NCBI RefSeq assembly: GCF_000233455.1
Contig: NZ_JH376420.1
Span: 458,176-522,175, forward strand
Direction of reading: 5' to 3'
Length of the DNA stretch: 64,000 nt
Source: [Clostridium] citroniae WAL-17108
GTDB taxonomy: Bacteria > Bacillota > Clostridia > Lachnospirales > Lachnospiraceae
This document shows positions 43,864 to 53,600 of the stretch, piece after piece (within the stretch, counting starts at the first letter, position 1; each line of letters begins with the position of its first letter). The translations under genes and the position numbers were made by a program. The notes below the pieces were generated by a model that worked only from the letters and a program-made list of their open reading frames with translations, was not told where the DNA came from and ran no database searches.

Positions 43864-44011
43864 TATACTGCTCATACCTTTCTTCAGATATGTTAACATT
43901 ATAGCCCAGGAAGCCCTTATATACTTTGCGATTTTCTTAATATTTTCCAGGACACTTTTTTAAAAAGGAAAAAGAATCAGCCGGCTAAAATAGCGCCGCA
44001 AAACATCAAAC

Positions 44012-44071
44012 CAGCCGGAAACAAAGCACATGCCGCCGGTTAACCGCGGCATATAACTTTGTTTCCGGCTG
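44012..44071. repeat. Long inverted repeat downstream of dnaJ
   Basis: Perfect 15-base arms, CAGCCGGAAACAAAG (44012-44026) and CTTTGTTTCCGGCTG (44057-44071), with an inner ATGCCGC / GCGGCAT pairing. It starts 15 bases after the dnaJ stop. No T-run follows, so it may protect or process the heat-shock mRNA 3' end as well as end it. Confidence 0.75.
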
Positions 44072-44086
44072 ATCCAAAACCCAAAT

Positions 44087-45235
44087 TTACTTAAATATAC
44101 CTTTTTTCTTGGGCTTTTCTTCCTCCGAAGGAGTGATTCCATTCATTGCATCATCAAACCGCCTTAAGGCTTCCTTCTGCGCCTGGTTCATACGCTCCGG
44201 CACCTGCACCACCAGGGTCACATAGTGATCTCCGCGGACATTGCGGCTGCGCAGGGAGGGAACGCCTTTTCCCTTAAGGCGCACCTTGGTATCGGTCTGT
44301 GTCCCCGGCCTCACCTCATATTCCACCTCTCCGTCCACGGTCTTGATGCGGATCGGGCCTCCCAGGGCCGCGCGGGCAAAGGAAATGGGTACAGTGGAAT
44401 AAATGCTGGTGTCCTGACGCTTAAAGATCGGATGCTGGGAGACAACCGCCTCCACCAGAAGATCGCCGCGCTCTCCGCCATTGATGCCGGGTTCGCCTCG
44501 GCCTGCCTGGCGCACGCACTGGCCGTTGTCAATACCGGCCGGTATGGGCACTGCAAATTTCTTGCGCACGGTCTTATAGCCTGTGCCGTAGCAGTCCGGA
44601 CATTTTTCCTTGATGATTTGGCCGGTCCCGTTACAGTCCGGGCAGGTCTGCACATTCTGCACCTGGCCGAAGAAGGACTGCTGGGTGTACATGATCTTAC
44701 CTTTTCCGTTACACTTGGAACATGTCTGGGGAGAGGTGCCCGCCTTTGCCCCGGTTCCGTGGCAGCTGGCACATGTCTCCTTGAAATTGATCTCTATCTC
44801 TTTTTCGCAGCCAAAAACAGCTTCCTCAAAGGATATCCTGATGGAAGTCTTTATGTTAGCGCCCCGCATGGGCCCGCTTCTTGCCCTGGAAGAACGGCCT
44901 CCGCCAAAGATATCCCCGAAAATATCCCCAAAGATATCTCCCATATCCCCGTTAAAATCAAAGCCGCCGAAACCGCCAAAGCCGCCGGCGCCTCCGCCGC
45001 CCTGGTCAAACGCAGCATGGCCGAACTGGTCGTACTGCTGACGTTTCTGGGGGTCACTGAGAACGCTGTACGCCTCAGAAGCCTCCTTAAACTTAGCCTC
45101 TGCCTCCTTGTCGCCTGGATTGGCATCCGGATGGTATTTCTTGGCAAGTTTCCTGTATGCTTTTTTCAGTGCATCATCGTCCGCATCCTTGGGAACGCCC
45201 AGAACTTCATAGTAATCTCTCTTGCTCTCTGCCAT
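44087..45235 (-). CDS. dnaJ: Chaperone DnaJ
   Basis: A 382-residue type I J-protein: J domain at about 1-70 with the HPD motif ([10 protein letters not shown]), Gly/Phe region about 75-125 containing a triple DIFG repeat, four zinc motifs ([32 protein letters not shown]) and the substrate-binding C-terminal domain. Delivers clients to DnaK and stimulates its ATPase. ATG follows AAGAGGTAAACAAC. It is the last gene of the hrcA operon, 135 bases after dnaK. Confidence 0.97.
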   Translation of the reverse strand: MAESKRDYYEVLGVPKDADDDALKKAYRKLAKKYHPDANPGDKEAEAKFKEASEAYSVLSDPQKRQQYDQFGHAAFDQGGGGAGGFGGFGGFDFNGDMGDIFGDIFGDIFGGGRSSRARSGPMRGANIKTSIRISFEEAVFGCEKEIEINFKETCASCHGTGAKAGTSPQTCSKCNGKGKIMYTQQSFFGQVQNVQTCPDCNGTGQIIKEKCPDCYGTGYKTVRKKFAVPIPAGIDNGQCVRQAGRGEPGINGGERGDLLVEAVVSQHPIFKRQDTSIYSTVPISFARAALGGPIRIKTVDGEVEYEVRPGTQTDTKVRLKGKGVPSLRSRNVRGDHYVTLVVQVPERMNQAQKEALRRFDDAMNGITPSEEEKPKKKGIFK

Positions 45236-45318
45236 GTTGTTTACCTCTTAATCTATTAAAACGCCCTGAAACCGCCTTGTTGCAAACCGCTTTCAACGCA
45301 CTCTTTATCAGCCACAAA

Positions 45319-45353
45319 GGGGTTAGGAACCGTATGTCCGGCTCCTAATCCCC
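45319..45353 (-). terminator. Intercistronic hairpin between dnaK and dnaJ
   Basis: GGGG-TTAGGA pairs with TCCTAA-(T)-CCCC with one bulged base; on the minus strand CCCCTTTGTGG follows. The T-run is short, so partial termination or mRNA stabilisation of the hrcA-grpE-dnaK part is likely. Confidence 0.5.
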
Positions 45354-45370
45354 ATTATAATTATCTTACA

Positions 45371-47254
<1,884 letters not shown>

Positions 47255-47281
47255 TTATATGAATTTAGTTAATGGCCAATA

Positions 47282-47917
47282 TTAGTTGGCTACCTTTACC
47301 ATACTGTGCCTTACCACACTGTCCCTGTACAGATAACCCTTCTGCAATTCCTCAACCACCACATTCTCCCCAAGGTTTTCGTCATCCACATGCATGACCG
47401 CGTTGTGGAAATTGGGGTCAAACTCCTGGCCCGCGGCTTCGATCGCCTTAACGCCGGCTTCTTCCAATGTCTTCCGGAACTGCTTATATATCTTCTCCAT
47501 ACCCTCGGCAAGGGGGCTTCCCTTTTCTTCCTCCGGTATGGTAGCTAAACCTCGCTCAAAATTGTCGATCACGGGAAGCATCCGCTCAATGATGTCCCTG
47601 GCGCCCATCTCATACATGGTGGACTTTTCTTTCTCAGTTCTCTTACGGAAATTCTCAAACTCAGCCATCTGGCGCTTCACCCGGTCCGTAAGTTCTTCTA
47701 TCTTCTCATCTCTGGGATCTTTTTTCTTTTTAAAGAATCCCTTCTTTTCTTCCTTGCCCGCGCCTTCCGGGGATTCCTGGGTGTCCTCCGCCCCGCCCTG
47801 TGCTTCCTGGGCCTGGCATTCCTCACCTGCAGCCTGTTGGTCTTCCCCGTTCACTTCTGCCTGCGCCGCTGTTTCCGCTTCTTTTTTTAACTCTTCATCC
47901 TTCATATCTTCACTCAC
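47282..47917 (-). CDS. grpE: Nucleotide exchange factor GrpE
   Basis: A 211-residue GrpE. An acidic, Glu/Gln-rich N-terminal tail (about 1-70) leads to a long coiled-coil helix (EELTDRVKRQMAEFENFRKR) and the C-terminal beta domain with the signature FDPNFHNAVMHVDDENLGENV. Releases ADP from DnaK. The GTG start at 47917 is supported by AAAGGTG 7 bases upstream; it lies 6 bases after hrcA. Confidence 0.95.
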   Translation of the reverse strand: MSEDMKDEELKKEAETAAQAEVNGEDQQAAGEECQAQEAQGGAEDTQESPEGAGKEEKKGFFKKKKDPRDEKIEELTDRVKRQMAEFENFRKRTEKEKSTMYEMGARDIIERMLPVIDNFERGLATIPEEEKGSPLAEGMEKIYKQFRKTLEEAGVKAIEAAGQEFDPNFHNAVMHVDDENLGENVVVEELQKGYLYRDSVVRHSMVKVAN

Positions 47918-47923
47918 AGCCTA

Positions 47924-48976
47924 TCACCTTTCATCTTTTTTAAATGCCGCATCCAGCTGGTTCATTAGATTCCGCAGGGTTCCCAGCACCTTCTCATAAT
48001 CCATCCGCTTGGGACCAATGATACCAATGGTTCCCCTAAGTCCTCCTCCCAGATCATAATTGGCAGTCACCACACTGCAGTCCTTCATGGACTGCACCGG
48101 GCTCTCATCCCCAATATAGACCTGGATGTCTGAATTGTTCTCTGACTCCGCATTGACCCCTGATACGAATTCCTGGAGCACTTCCTTGTGCTCCAGAGTA
48201 CCGATCAGACGGCTGGCCTTGTCGCCTTCCGAAAGCTCCGGATACTTAAAAATGTTGGTCGCTCCACTGGTATATATCTGCAGATCCTCTTCCCCTGCCC
48301 GGATGGCTTCCGCCACCTCGTTCAGCACCAGGTCCACTACCTGGCTGTGGATGCCTGCATCATCTTTCAGCTTGCTGATGATGTCCAGATTAATCTCTTC
48401 AATTGTCAGTCCGTTGAGACTGCTGTTCAACAGGATGTTCAGGTTCAGGATTTCATCATCACTCAGATCCTCGGTGATATCCACCATAGTGTTCTTAATG
48501 ATGTTTCCCTCCACCACCACAACCACCAGCAGCTTGTTTTTCTCCATCTTTGAAAGCTGGATGAACTTAAGCTTTGTCTTGTGATAGCTGGGACCGCTGA
48601 TCATGGCCGCATAGTTGGTATTGGAGGCAAGGACCTGAGCCATCTTCTTAAGGACCAGTTCCAGCTTATCAACCTTCTGGACCATCATGTCCTTGAACTC
48701 AGTTACCTCATTCTCCTTATCCTGCATGATCTGATCCACATAGAACCGGTATCCCTTATCAGAAGGGATACGGCCCGCGGATGTATGGGGCTGTACAATG
48801 TATCCCATATCCTCCAGGTCTGACATCTCATTGCGGATAGTGGCAGAGCTTAATTTCAGGTCCGAATACTTGGAGATGGTTCTGGAACCAACGGGTTCCC
48901 CTGTCTCCAGGTAGGTCTTGATAATCGCCTTTAATATGGTTATCTTCCTGTCGTCCAGGAATGCATCAACCGGCAT
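47924..48976 (-). CDS. hrcA: Heat-inducible repressor HrcA
   Basis: A 350-residue HrcA: N-terminal winged helix (ILKAIIKTYLETGEPVGSRT, SSATIRNEMSDLEDMGY, QPHTSAGRIPSDKGYR), a GAF-like dimer domain and the C-terminal IGPKRMDYEKVLGTLRNLM. Binds CIRCE and is stabilised by GroEL, so it shuts the operon between stresses. ATG follows GGAAGGTGAGCAG. First gene of the operon, with CIRCE 25 bases upstream. Confidence 0.97.
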   Translation of the reverse strand: MPVDAFLDDRKITILKAIIKTYLETGEPVGSRTISKYSDLKLSSATIRNEMSDLEDMGYIVQPHTSAGRIPSDKGYRFYVDQIMQDKENEVTEFKDMMVQKVDKLELVLKKMAQVLASNTNYAAMISGPSYHKTKLKFIQLSKMEKNKLLVVVVVEGNIIKNTMVDITEDLSDDEILNLNILLNSSLNGLTIEEINLDIISKLKDDAGIHSQVVDLVLNEVAEAIRAGEEDLQIYTSGATNIFKYPELSEGDKASRLIGTLEHKEVLQEFVSGVNAESENNSDIQVYIGDESPVQSMKDCSVVTANYDLGGGLRGTIGIIGPKRMDYEKVLGTLRNLMNQLDAAFKKDER

Positions 48977-49000
48977 CTGCTCACCTTCCTTTCCGAATTA

Positions 49001-49027
49001 TTAGCACTCAGTCTCAAAGAGTGCTAA
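49001..49027. promoter_or_regulatory. CIRCE operator
   Basis: A perfect TTAGCACTC-N9-GAGTGCTAA inverted repeat, the HrcA binding site, between the promoter and hrcA. Confidence 0.98.
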
Positions 49028-49041
49028 CATCTACATTCCAT

Positions 49042-49070
49042 AATATATTCCTTCTGAGAGGATTTGTCAA
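49042..49070 (-). promoter_or_regulatory. hrcA operon promoter
   Basis: TTGACA (49065-49070), a 17-base spacer and TATATT (49042-49047) on the minus strand; the transcript should start next to CIRCE. Confidence 0.85.
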
Positions 49071-49260
49071 GAGATAATTCTAAATTCTTTCATTATAATT
49101 TATTTGTTCCCCCGCCCCACCACATATATCCTGTATGCGTCCCCCACCGGAACCCATATATATTTGATTTCGCCTCCCACTTTTGCCAAAAATATTCCAA
49201 ATTTATGCGTTTTATTCCCCACTTTTCACGATTATGTAACACTTGTTTCATCATTTCAAC

Positions 49261-49288
49261 TTGACAATTAACAATTTTGTAATATAAT
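49261..49288 (+). promoter_or_regulatory. Promoter of the first 3D-domain gene
   Basis: TTGACA (49261-49266), a 16-base spacer and TATAAT (49283-49288), giving a leader of about 58 bases. The remaining sequence between here and the hrcA promoter (49071-49260) is AT-rich with nothing recognised. Confidence 0.8.
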
Positions 49289-49352
49289 AGATATACATAT
49301 TTAAGATGTCATATAAGACCATAACAACGGATAAAGACTGCGAGGTAATTGT

Positions 49353-49919
49353 ATGCACCATATAAGAAAGGTCCTGCTGGCTGCCGCCATGGCTTTCCTG
49401 TGTCTGGGTTCTGCTTTTCCTGCGTTTGCAGATGAACCCGTGGGAACAGACGTCACTGTTATAGAAGAAACAGAGGATGACACTCCGGAGAACACGGAGA
49501 ATACCCAGGCCGCGGACACGAAAAAGGATCATGTTTCGCATAAGGCCAAGGTTAGCCAGTCCTCAGAGGATGAATATGTGGATGCGGGTCCCGGAGCCGG
49601 GAAAAAGGAGGATCCCCCTAAGCAGGAGGAGATTTCCATGGGCCGTTTTTCCATCACCGGATACTGTAACTGTGAAAAGTGCTCCGGCGGACACGGACTT
49701 ACCTATTCAGGCACTACTCCCACACCGAACCATACTGTAAGCGCTGATCTGGATGTATTTCCTCTGGGTACCAAATTAAAGATCGATGGGATCATCTACA
49801 CGGTTGAGGATAAGGGATCCTCTGTAAACGGCAACATCCTTGATATCTTTTACGGCTCTCATGCCGAAGCCCTTGCCAAGGGTACATACACCGCAGAAGT
49901 ATTTCTGATCGAAGAATAA
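49353..49919 (+). CDS. Secreted 3D-domain (double-psi beta-barrel) protein
   Basis: A 188-residue exported protein: signal peptide (VLLAAAMAFLCLGSAFPAFA), an acidic Thr/Glu-rich linker to about residue 90, and a C-terminal 3D domain with its aspartates (VSADLDVFPLGT, TVEDKGSSVNGNILDIF). The domain relates to MltA lytic transglycosylases and resuscitation-promoting proteins, so a peptidoglycan target is likely, though unproven. Cys pair CNCEKC opens the domain. The ATG follows GCGAGGTAATTGT. A paralogue follows at 50199. Confidence 0.88.
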   Translation: MHHIRKVLLAAAMAFLCLGSAFPAFADEPVGTDVTVIEETEDDTPENTENTQAADTKKDHVSHKAKVSQSSEDEYVDAGPGAGKKEDPPKQEEISMGRFSITGYCNCEKCSGGHGLTYSGTTPTPNHTVSADLDVFPLGTKLKIDGIIYTVEDKGSSVNGNILDIFYGSHAEALAKGTYTAEVFLIEE

Positions 49920-49971
49920 TTTTATAAATGAGCCGTCCTGAACAGTAACACACATATTATAAAAGCACTAC

Positions 49972-50008
49972 AAGCCTCCTGGATCCGGTCCGGAGGCTTT
50001 ACTTTTTG
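49972..50008 (+). terminator. Terminator after the first 3D-domain gene
   Basis: AAGCCTCC pairs with GGAGGCTT around a 12-base loop (inner GGATCC/GGTCC pairing possible) and is followed by TACTTTTTG. Confidence 0.75.
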
Positions 50009-50198
50009 TATTTTTGAAGAAACTTTGATATAATTCCTGCGAAAAACCACGTATTTCCATTTATTTCCTTGACATAAGGTGGAAATTATGGTAAAACCTT
50101 GTTTATTGCTCATATATTACAAAAGTATTACATATTATTTATTAATATGTTAAAAAAATGTTTTGAATATTAAGCGGGCAATAGGAGGTAACAAATAC

Positions 50199-50921
50199 AT
50201 GAAATTCAGACACTTATTAACCGGGACCATTCTTACCATCAGCATACTTGCAGCCACGGCAGTCACAGCATTTGCAGCTGTATCCAAGGGACGTTTTGAG
50301 ACAGTTGACAGCAATGTCATCAGCGGATGGGCCTACAACAGTGATTCCCCTGACCATGCGCTGAACGTTTTAATAACCATTACAAACAAAAATACAGGAG
50401 AGGAAGTATTTTCCCGCAGAATGTCTGCCGGCGAATACAGGGAAGATCTCTACAAGGATAATAAAGGAAACGGATGCCATGGCTTTACCATTGACATTGA
50501 CTGGGACGCATATCCGGAAGGCGTGTACCTGGTAGAGGGCGCCGTGGGTGACCGGAGCTTTTCCAATCCCAGGACCTACGCCAACGGAAACAGCCAGACG
50601 GGCACATCTGCCCCAGGAAGCCAGGCTTTGATCCCCCTGGGCGTCTTTAAGACCACCGCCTACTGCCCCTGCAGGGCCTGCTCCGAGGGCTGGGGACGCC
50701 ACACATGCACCGGGGCCATTGCCACGGCCGGACACACCATCGCAGTGGATCCCAGGGTGATCCCTTATGGCTCCAAGGTCATGATCAACGGCGTGGTGTA
50801 CACGGCCGAGGACCGCGGCGGAGCTGTGAAGGGCAACCACATTGATATATTTTTTAACACCCATGCTGAAACCAGACAGCACGGCACTCAGAACGCCGAG
50901 GTGTATCTGGTACAGTCATAA
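50199..50921 (+). CDS. Secreted 3D-domain protein with an extra N-terminal beta domain
   Basis: A 240-residue protein. ATG 50199 follows AGGAGGTAACAAATAC and opens a clear signal peptide (LLTGTILTISILAATAVTAFA). Residues about 30-130 form a beta-rich module with VISGWAYNSDSPDHALNV; then comes a 3D domain (FKTTAYCPCRACSEGWG, IAVDPRVIPYGSKVMINGVV, AEDRGGAVKGNHIDIFF). Both 3D genes share the CxC..C opening. Likely a peptidoglycan-active or wall-associated enzyme. It has its own leader region and terminator, so is separately expressed from its paralogue. Confidence 0.9.
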   Translation: MKFRHLLTGTILTISILAATAVTAFAAVSKGRFETVDSNVISGWAYNSDSPDHALNVLITITNKNTGEEVFSRRMSAGEYREDLYKDNKGNGCHGFTIDIDWDAYPEGVYLVEGAVGDRSFSNPRTYANGNSQTGTSAPGSQALIPLGVFKTTAYCPCRACSEGWGRHTCTGAIATAGHTIAVDPRVIPYGSKVMINGVVYTAEDRGGAVKGNHIDIFFNTHAETRQHGTQNAEVYLVQS

Positions 50922-50940
50922 GAACGGAGCAGCATAAAAA

Positions 50941-50993
50941 CAGGACCCCAGGCATGATAGGATCTTCCTTCATTGCCTGGGGTCCTGTTTTTT
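50941..50993. terminator. Terminator between the second 3D gene and spoIID-like gene
   Basis: A perfect 14-base stem, CAGGACCCCAGGCA with TGCCTGGGGTCCTG, followed by six T on the plus strand; it can serve both convergent genes. Confidence 0.9.
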
Positions 50994-53265
50994 AGTTTCC
51001 GATCTCCCTTAATTCTGTCCCGTTATAAAAGAATGACAGGATCGCGGTATAATCCTTTCCTTCCTTTGCCATACCCTGGGCCCCGTTCTGGCTCATGCCC
51101 ACGCCGTGTCCAAAACCGCCGCCGTACACATGGAAGGATATGCTGCCGTCCTCGCCGCTTCTCTTTTCAATGGATATGAATGCGCTGGGGAGGGTCTGGC
51201 TGCCCTCCATGGTCTTGCCGTCCTGTTTGGTGATTACAAGGCTGCTGCTGCCCAGTGCCGAGCGGATGGCGCTCTGTCCCTTCACTGTGACCGTACCGTC
51301 ACTTCCTGTCACCTGAAGCTCACTGGCGATCCCTCCCGGGCCTCTTGAAACAACGGTCATATCCGTCACCTTGCCTGCCCCGCTGACCTGGGCGGAAATA
51401 ATGTCGCTGCTGATATCCGTCTCCCACCGGAACATGGCAAAGGACGAATCATAGGCAGATGCGTCACTGTTTCTGATATAGGAATCAAACTTGTCATTAT
51501 CCCCCTGGCCCAGTGTTCTGCGCCCTGACTTTACCTCCACTGCCTGAAGGTAGGGCAGCTTATCCGCATCCGTTCCCCAGACGCTGACATCCGCCGTATG
51601 GCCGCAGGAAGTGGAAAAATAGAATGCGTCAATGGGATTATCCTCATAGAACAGCATCTTGCCATATGTTTCCTTGACCGCCTGCGTGGTCCTCTCATCC
51701 GGGTTGGTATTATTGTACACCTGGAAGTTGGTGCTGTCATCCACGTGGGCACCGTACTGGCTGTATGAGTTTCCCTGGATCTGGCGGTAAGCGTAGGTTC
51801 TGGCACACACTGCCTGGGCCTTCAGAGCTTCCTTTTCATAGGAGGGCGGCATCTCGCTGGGAACTACCCTGGTAAGATAATCCTCCAGAAACAGGTCATT
51901 GACCAGGACCAGCCCCTCCTCACAAGCTTTGATCTCCATTTTTCCGCTGTACACAGGGGTGCCCTGGCTGCGCTCAATGGTTGGCACCGCGATCCCCTCG
52001 TCACCCTCCGGCGTTATGATGATCCGGCCATATTTTAAACGTTCATCATCCGGGGCGACCGTAAGCTGCGTCCCTGCTTCCAGGCGCTCTTTCTCCGTCT
52101 TGCCCTTGGAGTTCTCATATTCCATCTGGGCTGCGCCGCCCAGGACAAGGGTGGCCGATGGGTGGTACAGGCTCTTAAAGCCTGTGTCCATCAGCAGTAC
52201 GCGGATGGTCTTTGCATCAAATTCCCGCTCCAGCAATGCTGCGCACAATTTCCCCTCCGCCGCCACAAACTCCTGCAGGTCATATCCCACCAGGATATCC
52301 TTTGCTCCCAGCACTTTAAAATCCCCATATACTTTGTATACATGGAAATTCTCAGATAAGGGGATCTCGCCGTACCCTTCGATCTCAATGGCATTATCAG
52401 TGACCGAGAGCACCTTGCCGCTGATACGTTCCCGCTTCATGGTGATCTTTCTCAGCTTTCCGCCTTCCATATGGAGATCAGCCAGGTTGCCGGCCATATC
52501 CGTCACATCCCCCATCTTATCACTCACCGGGAACTCCCTGTAAGCAGTGCCCAGATAGGCCTTGAAATGCCTGCCGTCAGACTCAGCCAGCCATATGTTT
52601 TCATAGACCACATCCTCTGAGATCAGCTGTCTCATGGCGATCATCTCACCGTCCCTGGCAAGAAACTGTATCTCGCAGTCCAGATACGCATCCAGTGCAA
52701 GGCCCTGGAAACCAAAATTACCTTCCGTGGTGTACGCGGTCCAGCTTTCAGCCTGGGGCAGGTTGGAGGGTGTTCCGTAAAGCACGGCATCCACTGTCTT
52801 TACCGCACCATCCGGATCCGTCTGGGAAAGGATCCCTTCATAAAGGCGCCACCACTCCTCCTCAGGAAAGGCCCTGTCCCTGTTATGTTTGGTCGCACCT
52901 GCCTGAAGCTTCAATTTATTGGAAACCTGCCCTGCCATAAAGGCGGCTTCCTGATATGTAAGATACCCCTGCGCCGTGGAAAGGGAAGGAGTGGTCATCT
53001 CCTCATCCAGGTATCCCTCATCGTACAGGTAATCCATATATTTCACAAACCAGTTGTCCTTTTCCTTGGCAGAAAAACGGGAGCTTCCCCGCTCCTTTTC
53101 CCGCCTGGAACATTCATCCTTGGTGGTAACAGCCAGCGCCATGGCTTTGAATGCCTGTGCCCTTGTAATACCATCCTTGGGAGGTTCCATGGTAACTATG
53201 ATCACCATTAAGATAACGACTATGGACACAACGCCGGCCACCCATGCTATCATTTTATTTCTCAT
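50992..53265 (-). CDS. SpoIID/LytB-domain membrane-anchored protein
   Basis: A 757-residue protein. One N-terminal membrane helix (MIAWVAGVVSIVVILMVIIV) anchors a large outside part. The first 400 or so residues include a region like SLH/helical repeats and beta-rich stretches; the C-terminal 310 residues are a SpoIID domain (LFLEDYLTRVVPSEMPPSYE, ALKAQAVCARTYAYRQI, STSCGHTADVSVWG, HVYGGGFGHGVGMSQNGAQG). SpoIID is a lytic transglycosylase acting on peptide-free glycan strands in engulfment; this is a longer paralogue whose role may be vegetative. ATG 53265 follows CAGGAG at 10 bases. It faces the two 3D proteins. Confidence 0.88.
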   Translation of the reverse strand: MRNKMIAWVAGVVSIVVILMVIIVTMEPPKDGITRAQAFKAMALAVTTKDECSRREKERGSSRFSAKEKDNWFVKYMDYLYDEGYLDEEMTTPSLSTAQGYLTYQEAAFMAGQVSNKLKLQAGATKHNRDRAFPEEEWWRLYEGILSQTDPDGAVKTVDAVLYGTPSNLPQAESWTAYTTEGNFGFQGLALDAYLDCEIQFLARDGEMIAMRQLISEDVVYENIWLAESDGRHFKAYLGTAYREFPVSDKMGDVTDMAGNLADLHMEGGKLRKITMKRERISGKVLSVTDNAIEIEGYGEIPLSENFHVYKVYGDFKVLGAKDILVGYDLQEFVAAEGKLCAALLEREFDAKTIRVLLMDTGFKSLYHPSATLVLGGAAQMEYENSKGKTEKERLEAGTQLTVAPDDERLKYGRIIITPEGDEGIAVPTIERSQGTPVYSGKMEIKACEEGLVLVNDLFLEDYLTRVVPSEMPPSYEKEALKAQAVCARTYAYRQIQGNSYSQYGAHVDDSTNFQVYNNTNPDERTTQAVKETYGKMLFYEDNPIDAFYFSTSCGHTADVSVWGTDADKLPYLQAVEVKSGRRTLGQGDNDKFDSYIRNSDASAYDSSFAMFRWETDISSDIISAQVSGAGKVTDMTVVSRGPGGIASELQVTGSDGTVTVKGQSAIRSALGSSSLVITKQDGKTMEGSQTLPSAFISIEKRSGEDGSISFHVYGGGFGHGVGMSQNGAQGMAKEGKDYTAILSFFYNGTELREIGN

Positions 53266-53300
53266 ATAGATCCGCTCCTGTATCATGGGGTAAATAAATG

Positions 53301-53324
53301 AAAGCAGCGGCGAACCGCTGCTTT
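53301..53324 (-). terminator. Terminator of the 6S-like RNA unit
   Basis: AAAGCAGCGG-TTCG-CCGCTGCTTT on the minus strand, a 10-base stem with a UUCG tetraloop, followed by CATTTATTT. Confidence 0.75.
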
Positions 53325-53328
53325 TATC

Positions 53329-53530
53329 ATCTGTAACCCCAAAATGCCGTCTCTTACTTATTGACGCCTAGCAATGCTAGGTGGGCAACCTCACTTAAGC
53401 ATCTGCCTTCCACTCGAAGGAGGCTTGACATCCGCTTAAAAATATTGGAATCCCTTGAGTCTAATGTAGGTTCAAAATTGGTAAGAGTGTCGAACATTCC
53501 AGGTAGTTACAGATCAACATCATTTATCTT
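53329..53530 (-). ncRNA. 6S-like RNA
   Basis: A transcript without a plausible reading frame, bounded by a strong promoter and a UUCG terminator. The ends close as a rod: ATCTGTAAC with GTTACAGAT (9 pairs), CCTGGAATG with CATTTTGGG (G-U rich, 9 pairs), then CTCTTAC with GTAAGAG. An open middle with a small CCTAGC/GCTAGG hairpin on the 3' side follows, and an apical stem (TTAAGC/GCTTAA). The core is about 186 nt and carries GAATGTTCG near the 5' end, as in 6S RNAs. 6S RNA mimics an open promoter and binds RNA polymerase-SigA. Identification is by structure and landmarks, not alignment. Confidence 0.62.
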
Positions 53531-53536
53531 GGTGTT

Positions 53537-53565
53537 ATTATACCCCAAACATCTGCGTTTTTCAA
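53537..53565 (-). promoter_or_regulatory. Promoter of the 6S-like RNA
   Basis: TTGAAA (53560-53565), a 17-base spacer and TATAAT (53537-53542) on the minus strand, placing the start near 53530. Confidence 0.85.
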
Positions 53566-53600
53566 GCTGATTTTTCTGAACATTTATGGAAGTTTTTCCA

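Noticed and set aside
49289-49352. Possible c-di-AMP or other riboswitch before the first 3D-domain gene
   Set aside because: The leader is only about 58 bases and lacks the conserved elements.
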